Positions 5,180 to 10,351 of a DNA stretch of 10,351 nt are shown piece by piece (within the stretch, counting starts at the first letter, position 1; every line of letters begins with the position of its first letter). Source of the DNA: CAYTQK01 sp964439745 (lineage in GTDB: Bacteria; Desulfobacterota; Desulfobacteria; Desulfobacterales; Desulfosudaceae); NCBI GenBank assembly GCA_964439745.1, contig CAYTQK010000103.1, forward strand, positions 1-10,351, written 5' to 3'. The position numbers were made by a program, and so were the translations under genes. Below the pieces are notes generated by a model. That model worked only from the letters and a program-made list of their open reading frames with translations. It did no database searches and had not been told where the DNA came from.

Positions 5180-7050
5180 CCCGCCCGTCCCCGCTTGCCT
5201 TTCAACGGCGGCTGATGCTGCTTGTCAAAAATAAAATTTCCCATGACCAGGTAATCCATTTCCGTCTTCATGAAACACCGGTAGGCATCTTCCGGCGAGC
5301 AGACAATGGGTTCCCCCCGGACATTGAAACTGGTATTGACAATAACCGCGCAACCGGTCAGTTCCCTGAAGGCCCGGATCAGCTGCCAGAATTTTTCATT
5401 GGTCGGCCGGTCCACCGTCTGGACCCGGGCGGAAAAATCCACGTGCGTCACCGCCGGGATATCCGAGCGCGGCCGGTAGAGCCGCTCATACAGGGGCAGC
5501 CGGGCGTAATCATCCGGCAGGGGAAGACGGCGCCCGTCTTGGACCGGCCCCGTCACCAGCATGTAGGGAGAGGGACCGGACAGGTCAAAATAATCGGCAG
5601 CCTCTTCGGCCAGCACCGACGGGGCAAAGGGACGGAAGCCCTCCCGGAACTTTATTTTCAGGTTGAGGCGTTTCTGCATCTCCGCCTGCCGGGGGTCGGC
5701 CACGATACTCCGGTTGCCCAAGGCCCGCGGCCCCCATTCCATGCGTCCCTGGAACCAGCCGACAACCTTGCCCCGGGCCATCAATTCCGCGGTCCGGCCG
5801 CAGACATCGGCAAAATCCGGATAAAAATCAAAGACCGCCCGAAAGGAACGGGCCATCCGCCGGATATGATCTTCCCCGAAGGAGGGTCCCAGCAAGGCCC
5901 CTTTCATCCGGTCCTGACCGGATTCCACGGCCGCCCGTTCACGTCCTTCCCGGATATGCCAGGCCGCATAGGCCGCGCCCAGGGCGCCCCCGGCATCACC
6001 GGCCGCCGGCTGAATCCAGACATCGTCAAAAATTTCAGCCCGGACCAGTTTTTCATTGGCGACGCAGTTCAAGGCCACCCCGCCGGCCATGACCAGGTGC
6101 CTGCTGCCGGTCAGCTTCCGGGCGGTCGCGGCCAGACGGAGAACGATGGTTTCCGTAATCTGCTGAATGGCCAGGGCCAGATCCATGTAAGGTCGGGTTA
6201 CCGCGCTCTCCGGCTGCCGCGGGGGCAGGCCGAACAGTTTCGTCCATTTTTTTTTGTCGCACATGCGCAGGCCGGTGGCAAAATCAAAAAAATCCAGGTT
6301 CAGCAGCAAAGAACCATCTTCCCGGATATCCACCAGGTGCTCGGCAATCAGCCGGCGATACCGTTTACAATCCGGGCTGTCCGCATTTCCGTATGGTGCC
6401 AGGCCCATCAGCTTGTATTCACCGCTGTTGACCTTGAACCCGCAATAACTGGTAAAGGCCGCATAGAGCAGTCCCACAGAATGGGGAAAAGTCAATTCCC
6501 TGGCAATGGTAATTCCCTCCGGACCGGCCGCGCCGATGGTGGCGGTGGCCCACTCCCCCACCCCGTCAATGGTCAGGATGGCGGCTTCGACAAAAGGCGA
6601 GGCATAAAAGGCGCTGGCGGCATGGGACAGATGATGCTCGGGAAAATACAACGGCGGCCGCCGGATAATCGGACCGGCCGCCTGCTCCAGCCCTGCCCAG
6701 AGCAGGCGGCGCATAAACAGCTTTTCCTTGATCCAGACCGGCACGCTTTCCATGAAGCTGACCAGACCGCGGGGAGCCAGGGCATGGAAAGTTTCCAGCA
6801 GCCGCTCGAATTTCAGGTATGGTTTGTCATAAAAGCTGATGGCGTCCAGGTCTTCAATGCCGGCGCCGGCCTCCTCCAGGACATACCGGACCGCTTTCAC
6901 CGGGAAGGAAGGATCATGCTTTTGGCGGGAAAAGCGCTCCTCCTGGGCCGCGGCCAGGATCTCCCCGTTGTCCAGCAGCACGGCCGCACTGTCATGATAA
7001 TAGGCGGATATGCCCAAAACCAGGCCGCTCATTCGGTCTTCGTTATCCAT
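5176..7050 (-). CDS. NodU/CmcH/TobZ-family O-carbamoyltransferase (SxtI-like)
   Basis: This enzyme family makes carbamoyl-adenylate from carbamoyl phosphate and ATP and passes the carbamoyl group to a hydroxyl on an antibiotic, toxin or glycan. The chosen start (7050) gives 624 residues and lies 5 bp after the upstream stop; an ATG at 7032 is an equally credible start (618 residues). Landmarks are GISAYYHDSAAVLL (13-26), EERFSRQKHDPSFP (37-50), the metal-ligand stretch HHLSHAASAFY (139-149), IDGVGEWATA (161-170), SGEYKLMGLAPYG (209-221), VMAGGVALNCVANEKL (320-335) and GDAGGALGAA (351-360), all in the Kae1-like half. The YrdC-like half shows MEWGPRALGNRSIVADPR (437-454) and NTSFNVRGEPIVCSPEDA (572-589). 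The protein is complete, with all expected motifs. Its acceptor cannot be deduced. It is the third gene of a four-gene operon with two small membrane proteins upstream and a SET protein downstream. Confidence 0.93.
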   Translation of the reverse strand: MDNEDRMSGLVLGISAYYHDSAAVLLDNGEILAAAQEERFSRQKHDPSFPVKAVRYVLEEAGAGIEDLDAISFYDKPYLKFERLLETFHALAPRGLVSFMESVPVWIKEKLFMRRLLWAGLEQAAGPIIRRPPLYFPEHHLSHAASAFYASPFVEAAILTIDGVGEWATATIGAAGPEGITIARELTFPHSVGLLYAAFTSYCGFKVNSGEYKLMGLAPYGNADSPDCKRYRRLIAEHLVDIREDGSLLLNLDFFDFATGLRMCDKKKWTKLFGLPPRQPESAVTRPYMDLALAIQQITETIVLRLAATARKLTGSRHLVMAGGVALNCVANEKLVRAEIFDDVWIQPAAGDAGGALGAAYAAWHIREGRERAAVESGQDRMKGALLGPSFGEDHIRRMARSFRAVFDFYPDFADVCGRTAELMARGKVVGWFQGRMEWGPRALGNRSIVADPRQAEMQKRLNLKIKFREGFRPFAPSVLAEEAADYFDLSGPSPYMLVTGPVQDGRRLPLPDDYARLPLYERLYRPRSDIPAVTHVDFSARVQTVDRPTNEKFWQLIRAFRELTGCAVIVNTSFNVRGEPIVCSPEDAYRCFMKTEMDYLVMGNFIFDKQHQPPLKGKRGRAG

Positions 7051-7055
7051 TACTT

Positions 7056-7232
7056 TCAAAACAGGGTGTAAACAAAGGGAGAGACGGCCGTGCCGCTGGT
7101 CATGACAATCAATACCCCGAAAAAGAGCAGCACCAGAATAATCGGCAGCAGCCAGTATTTTTTGCGCTTGTTGAGAAAGCCCCACAGGTCTTTCAGGAAG
7201 ATTACGCTTTCCCGCTCTTCTCGGTTTTTCAT
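7056..7232 (-). CDS. DUF5989 family (SxtK-like) small membrane protein
   Basis: The ATG at 7232 gives 58 residues; a TTG at 7259 would add nine residues and overlap the upstream gene. The family signature FLKDLWGFLNKRKKYWLLP is followed by one hydrophobic span (about residues 28-47) and a short end, SGTAVSPFVYTLF. Proteins of this type sit almost always beside NodU/SxtI-type carbamoyltransferases and SxtJ proteins; their role is unknown. The conserved pairing suggests it anchors the carbamoyltransferase or its substrate at the inner membrane, which is inference. It begins 10 bp after the SxtJ stop and ends 5 bp before the carbamoyltransferase start, so tight co-expression is likely. No strong ribosome binding site is seen. 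Confidence 0.82.
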   Translation of the reverse strand: MKNREERESVIFLKDLWGFLNKRKKYWLLPIILVLLFFGVLIVMTSGTAVSPFVYTLF

Positions 7233-7242
7233 GGCAACACCG

Positions 7243-7617
7243 TCAAAAAGGATGATCAATATCCGCCTGGGTATAGGTGTGATCCCGCTCCACGAAGACG
7301 GACCCGTCGTTTTTCTTCCAGCGCCTGCGCAGCAGAGGATCGGCTCCGAACGCCCGCCGGGTCACCCCCACCGGCACCACCACCAGCAGATATATCAGCG
7401 CCAGGACAAACCGGGACACCACTGCCCCCAGCACGTCGGACAGACCGTACCAGCAGACGGCCAAGGGGGTAAACATCTTTGGGGCCACCAGGCAGACCAC
7501 CAGGGCGATTGCGGCTGCCGCCACCAGGGGATGCTGGCTGCCGGCCAGCCCCCAGGCGGCCAGCAGCAGAATCAGAACCAGGGCCAGGCCCGCGTCTTTG
7601 GCTTTCTCTTTTTCCAT
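7243..7617 (-). CDS. SxtJ-family membrane protein
   Basis: This 124-residue protein has three hydrophobic segments (about 9-27, 30-47 and 67-86), then a basic, polar C-terminal tail rich in charged residues that ends TYTQADIDHPF. The RRxFGADPLLRRRW stretch after the last helix and the D-I-D-H-P-F end fit the SxtJ family. That family is named from the saxitoxin cluster, where sxtJ and sxtK accompany the carbamoyltransferase gene sxtI. The function is unknown; membrane location and constant linkage suggest a partner of the carbamoyltransferase. It is the first gene of the minus-strand operon. The start ATG at 7617 has only a weak AGGGG about 12 nt upstream. The gene is divergent from the lipid A acyltransferase at 7765. 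Confidence 0.82.
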   Translation of the reverse strand: MEKEKAKDAGLALVLILLLAAWGLAGSQHPLVAAAAIALVVCLVAPKMFTPLAVCWYGLSDVLGAVVSRFVLALIYLLVVVPVGVTRRAFGADPLLRRRWKKNDGSVFVERDHTYTQADIDHPF

Positions 7618-7660
7618 ACTGCGCTGCCCCTGTTGTTTGCCCGCTTTTTATATTTCCGCA

Positions 7661-7689
7661 TGGACACTTCAGCCCACTTACGATATCGT
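7661..7689 (+). promoter_or_regulatory. Possible promoter of the acyltransferase/CCA unit
   Basis: TGGACA (7661-7666), a 17-bp spacer and TATCGT (7684-7689) form a moderate match to sigma-70 boxes. The -10 box is embedded in the palindrome at 7679-7690. No better pair was seen upstream of the gene at 7765. Confidence 0.3.
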
Positions 7690-7690
7690 A
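7679..7690. repeat. Perfect 12-bp palindrome between divergent operons
   Basis: TACGATATCGTA is perfectly symmetric and lies in the 147-bp spacer between the SxtJ and acyltransferase starts. It overlaps the possible -10 box of the rightward promoter and lies in the leader of the leftward transcript. A dimeric repressor binding here could affect both units. Confidence 0.4.
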
Positions 7691-7749
7691 TGGCAGTCAG
7701 ATTCCGGGTTCAGTTCCGAATCATGTGTGTCCGTAAAACCCATCAAATT

Positions 7750-7778
7750 ATTATAAAAAAGATTATGAATTTTGTCGA
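7750..7778 (-). promoter_or_regulatory. Probable promoter of the carbamoyltransferase operon
   Basis: On the minus strand TCGACA (7778-7773, five of six consensus bases), a 17-bp spacer and a perfect TATAAT (7755-7750) make a good sigma-70-like promoter. The -35 box lies within the first codons of the divergent acyltransferase gene. The leader to the SxtJ start would be about 125 nt and include the palindrome at 7679-7690. Confidence 0.5.
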
Positions 7779-8691
7779 GATGAAATACCGGCTGGTGCAG
7801 ATGCTTTTCGCCATACTGGGCAGTATTCCCCTTTCGTTGCGAAAAATTCTGGCCCGCTGCCTGGGGCTGACCGCCTATGCCATCGACGGCAGACACCGGC
7901 GCATTGTCCTGGATAACCTGGAGCGGGCCTTTGAAAATGACATGACTGCGGCGCAGCGGATCCGGCTGGCCCGGGCGGTCTTCGTTCATTTCGCACTGAT
8001 GATTTTTGAAATCGGCTGGGTCAGCCGACTGACACCGGAAGAATTTCGCCCCTACTGCCGGATCGAAGGATATGAGCACTATCAGCAGGCCCTGGCGCAG
8101 GGCCGGGGGGTTTTTGCCATGACCGGCCACATGGGCAACTGGGAACTGCTGCCCATGGCCGCCGGCAAGCTCATCGATCAGCCGGGTTTTGTTTACCGTC
8201 CCATGGATTCGGCGGCCCTGGACCGCTTCTTCGTTCACCAGCGCACCCGCATGGGCGCCGTCATGATTGCCGCCGCCCGGGCCATGCGTCCCCTGCTGCG
8301 CCTGCTCAATGACAAACGAACGGTGGTCATCCTTCCGGACCAGAGCGCCAATCGCTGGGACGGGGTTTTTGTCTATTTCTTTGATCGCGTCACCTGCACC
8401 AACAAAGGCCTGGCCCTGATGGCCCTGAAAACGGGCGCCCCGGTGGTACCGGTCTTCCTGGTGCGGGACGGGGATCACTTTATCCGGAGATTTCTGCCGC
8501 CCCTGCCCCTGTTCCGGACCGGGGACAAGACCCGGGACGACGAGGAAAATACCCGGCAGTATAACCGGGTCCTGGAAGAAATCATCCGGCAATATCCCGA
8601 GCAGTGGTTCTGGATGCATCAGCGCTGGAAAACCCCCACCTACCGGCTGATTGCTGATCGGCCCAGGAACTGGCAGCCGAAAAACCGATAA
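7765..8691 (+). CDS. Lysophospholipid/lipid A acyltransferase, LpxL/HtrB family
   Basis: This 308-residue enzyme of the lipid A late-acyltransferase type moves an acyl chain from acyl-ACP to a Kdo-lipid A precursor or a related lipid at the inner membrane. A hydrophobic N-terminal segment (about 10-30) supplies the usual membrane anchor. The catalytic H-x4-E motif is clear in MTGHMGNWELLPMA (119-132; His122 and Glu127). Further family signs are VYRPMD (143-148), VVILPDQSANRWDG (187-200), ALKTGAPVVPVF (220-231) and YPEQWFWMHQRWKT (277-290). The length is normal. The start at 7765 is chosen from family length; ATG 7780 is an alternative and neither has a strong ribosome binding site. The open frame continues upstream to 7090, but that part is antisense to the SxtJ gene and is not protein. 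Whether it acts as LpxL, LpxM or on another lipid cannot be told. Confidence 0.9.
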   Translation: MNFVEMKYRLVQMLFAILGSIPLSLRKILARCLGLTAYAIDGRHRRIVLDNLERAFENDMTAAQRIRLARAVFVHFALMIFEIGWVSRLTPEEFRPYCRIEGYEHYQQALAQGRGVFAMTGHMGNWELLPMAAGKLIDQPGFVYRPMDSAALDRFFVHQRTRMGAVMIAAARAMRPLLRLLNDKRTVVILPDQSANRWDGVFVYFFDRVTCTNKGLALMALKTGAPVVPVFLVRDGDHFIRRFLPPLPLFRTGDKTRDDEENTRQYNRVLEEIIRQYPEQWFWMHQRWKTPTYRLIADRPRNWQPKNR

Positions 8692-8710
8692 CCCGGATAT
8701 CAGCAAAGCC

Positions 8711-10183
8711 ATGACTTCTGATCGCATGGAAACAATTCTCTACCGCTGGCTGGCTCCACTGGGGCGCGATCTGCCCGTGATTTACGCAGTCGGCGGAGCG
8801 GTGCGGGATCATCTGTTGGGTCGACTTCCCAGGGATGTGGACATCGTCTGCGCGGATGCGGCGGGATTGGCCCGGCGGACGGCGGCCGCCCAGGACCCGC
8901 CGGCGGCCCTGGTTGATTTGTCCCGGCAGAGATATACGCCCTGTTTCCGGGTGATTCACCGGGACCGGCGTGACGACTGTATCGATATTTTGAATATGAA
9001 CGGACCGGCCATCGAAGATGACCTGCGGCAGCGTGATTTCACCATTAACGCCATGGCGCGGCGGGTCGGCCCCGGCGGTCAGATGGGCGATCTGATCGAT
9101 CCCTTGAACGGCCGCGAAGATCTCCGGTCCGGTCATATCCGGACCGTTTCCCCGCGGTCCCTGCCCGATGACCCCCTGCGCCTTCTCCGGGGCGTCCGGC
9201 TGGCGGCGGAACTGGAGCTTGCCATCCCGCCGGATACCCGGCGGGCCATGACCGAAAATGCCGCCCGCCTGTCCCAAAGCGCCGGGGAGAGAATCCAGGC
9301 CGAACTGCTGGCGATTTTCCGGAATCCCGCCAGCTCCCCCCTTATCCGCCTGCTGGATGATGTCGGCGCCTTGTCCGTTATTTTTCCGGAAATTCCTGCC
9401 ATGAAAAATTGTTCGCAGAACGCCTACCATCACCTGGATGTGTGGGGGCACTGCCTGGAGACCCTGGCACGGCTGGAGGAATTATTGAACCGACCGGAGA
9501 CGCTTTTTGGACAGAACGCCTCGGCCGTAATGGGCTTTTTAAATAACGGACAGCGCCTGGCTCTTCTCAAACTGGCCGCCCTGCTGCACGATCTTGCCAA
9601 ACCGGCCACCCGCCGATTCCTGCCGGATAAGCAACGGACAACTTTCTACGGTCATGCCCGGGCGGGGCGGGCAATGGTGGCCTTGGCGGCCGACCGTCTG
9701 CGCCTGTCGCAAAACGAAAAAGCTTTTCTCACCACCCTGGTCGGACAGCATATGCGGCCCCTGGCCCTGGCACGGCCGGAGACCCGGCCAAGCACGATTA
9801 TCAAATGGTTTGGCACCAACGGCGATGTCTGCCTGGCGATAATCATGCTGGCGGCGGCCGACCTGGCTGCCAAGGCCGGGGAAAAAATTTCCCCGGCCTA
9901 CCGGGATCGCTTCCGGCGCTGGGCAGAGCGTACCGCGGCCGACTACCGGAACAGCCTGAAACACACCCTGGCGGCCGCAAGCCTGGTTTCCGGCCACGAT
10001 CTTCTGGCCCTGGGGATGCCTCCCGGACCGGCCCTGGGCAAACTACTGGCCACCCTCCGCAAGGAACAGGACCAGGGCCGACTGACCAGCCGGGCAGAAG
10101 CCCTGGTTCGGGCGGAAGAACTTTTGGCCAGGGACAAGCGCCAGCAGCGGACAATCAACAAAAAAAAACCACCATCTGCATAA
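8711..10183 (+). CDS. CCA tRNA nucleotidyltransferase / poly(A) polymerase family with HD domain
   Basis: This 490-residue class II nucleotidyltransferase adds CCA to tRNA 3' ends, or adenylates RNA. The N-terminal catalytic head shows VGGAVRDHLLGRLPRDVDIV (27-46), containing the G-G-x-x-R-D motif and the D42-x-D44 metal ligands. DDLRQRDFTINAMA (103-116), DPLRLLRGVRLAAEL (154-168) and GERIQAELLAIF (192-203) follow. A C-terminal HD domain shows HHLDVWGHCLETL (240-252), LLHDLAKPAT (291-300) and GQHMRPL (345-351), as in bacterial bifunctional enzymes with phosphohydrolase activity. GHDLLALGMPPGPALGKLL (428-446) is a typical tail motif. Start ATG 8711 lies 19 bp after the acyltransferase stop; ATG 8726 is an alternative. 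Neither has a clear ribosome binding site. CCA-adding and poly(A) activities cannot be separated by eye in this family. Confidence 0.92.
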   Translation: MTSDRMETILYRWLAPLGRDLPVIYAVGGAVRDHLLGRLPRDVDIVCADAAGLARRTAAAQDPPAALVDLSRQRYTPCFRVIHRDRRDDCIDILNMNGPAIEDDLRQRDFTINAMARRVGPGGQMGDLIDPLNGREDLRSGHIRTVSPRSLPDDPLRLLRGVRLAAELELAIPPDTRRAMTENAARLSQSAGERIQAELLAIFRNPASSPLIRLLDDVGALSVIFPEIPAMKNCSQNAYHHLDVWGHCLETLARLEELLNRPETLFGQNASAVMGFLNNGQRLALLKLAALLHDLAKPATRRFLPDKQRTTFYGHARAGRAMVALAADRLRLSQNEKAFLTTLVGQHMRPLALARPETRPSTIIKWFGTNGDVCLAIIMLAAADLAAKAGEKISPAYRDRFRRWAERTAADYRNSLKHTLAAASLVSGHDLLALGMPPGPALGKLLATLRKEQDQGRLTSRAEALVRAEELLARDKRQQRTINKKKPPSA

Positions 10184-10227
10184 GGAAATGAGGTCAGCTT
10201 GGAAACCATCCCGATTAAGTCTGATAA

Positions 10228-10252
10228 GCCTGTAAAAAGTCTTTTTACAGGC
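10228..10252 (+). terminator. Near-perfect 25-nt hairpin after the CCA enzyme
   Basis: Twelve bases (10228-10239, GCCTGTAAAAAG) are repeated in perfect inverse after a single T, ending at 10252. A T-rich stretch with interruptions follows (AGTTTTGAGTTTT). It lies 45 bp after the stop codon and is probably the transcription terminator, although the T-run is imperfect. It could also be a dispersed palindromic repeat. Because the loop is one base, the real hairpin would open several A-T pairs at the top. Confidence 0.6.
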
Positions 10253-10311
10253 AGTTTTGAGTTTTAAGTAATTAAGTGTTTATGTAAAATCAAAAAGTTA
10301 TATTTTATTAC

Positions 10312-10339
10312 TTGACACGCATAACATTTTTTATACATT
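10312..10339 (+). promoter_or_regulatory. Possible promoter reading out of the window
   Basis: TTGACA (10312-10317) is followed after 16 bp by TACATT (10334-10339), in a strongly AT-rich stretch (about 10260-10345) unlike the GC-rich genes before it. It would drive a gene beyond the right edge. Between 10184 and 10351 I see no convincing coding gene. Confidence 0.35.
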
Positions 10340-10351
10340 TTACGAAGCCAT

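Noticed and set aside
5215..7071. A 618-codon plus-strand open frame opposite the carbamoyltransferase
   Set aside because: It is antisense to a gene with all family motifs in order. Its translation is rich in Gly, Pro, Gln, His and Arg and shows no domain, as expected from the complement of a GC-rich gene.
7090..7764. Upstream extension of the acyltransferase frame
   Set aside because: This part lies antisense to the SxtJ and DUF5989 genes, has low-complexity composition, and the family's N-terminus begins near 7765.
10275..10343. GTAAAAT and ATTTTAC as an inverted repeat near the right edge
   Set aside because: Seven AT-rich bases about 60 bp apart are expected by chance in this composition.
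1..10351. Search for CRISPR arrays, tRNA or rRNA genes, insertion sequences and attachment sites
   Set aside because: I saw no regularly spaced repeats, no tRNA-like cloverleaf or rRNA segment, no transposase or integrase motif and no paired terminal repeats in the window.

Overview
The window looks like a scaffold from a Gram-negative, GC-rich bacterium. It most resembles an anaerobe of the Desulfobacterota (sulfate-reducer type). The reasons are the linked CGGC, DUF134 and DUF5320 genes, a full DctPQM TRAP transporter, a lipid A acyltransferase of the LpxL/HtrB type and a class II CCA-adding enzyme. The taxonomic guess is inference from gene content only. A run of ten N bases at 4493-4502 marks an assembly join, so linkage across it depends on the scaffolder.

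Layout. Positions 1-153 (minus) hold the N-terminal part of a cysteine-rich CGGC-domain protein that runs off the left edge. A 297-bp AT-rich divergent spacer (154-450) carries one sigma-70-like promoter in each direction and three related pseudo-palindromes. Positions 451-966 hold a DUF134 helix-turn-helix regulator whose reading frame continues without a stop into a small Gly/Arg-rich DUF5320-like protein that has its own ribosome binding site and ATG at 790. A second DUF5320 protein (1084-1422) and a strong terminator (1463-1503) close this unit. Positions 1662-4493 hold dctP, dctQ and dctM of a tripartite ATP-independent periplasmic transporter, with its own promoter upstream; the dctM stop falls at the N run.

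After the gap, a compact minus-strand operon runs from 7617 down to 4568. Its order is an SxtJ-family membrane protein, a DUF5989 (SxtK-like) single-span membrane peptide, a NodU/CmcH/TobZ-type O-carbamoyltransferase, and a SET-domain protein methyltransferase that overlaps the carbamoyltransferase by ATGA. The first three are a recognised association, known from the saxitoxin cluster (sxtI/sxtJ/sxtK) and from glycan loci. The coupled SET gene is the surprising partner and the best candidate here for an undescribed system.

Divergent from that operon, 7765-8691 encodes a lysophospholipid/lipid A acyltransferase, followed closely by a CCA-adding enzyme or poly(A) polymerase with an HD domain (8711-10183). 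The last 168 bp hold a near-perfect hairpin and a possible promoter firing out of the window.

Working together: the left unit looks like a self-regulated, metal- or redox-related small-protein module. The TRAP unit imports an organic acid or similar anion. The minus-strand operon probably carbamoylates a hydroxyl group on a small molecule or envelope glycan at or near the inner membrane, possibly with lysine methylation of a protein partner. The acyltransferase next to it makes an envelope substrate plausible but does not prove it.
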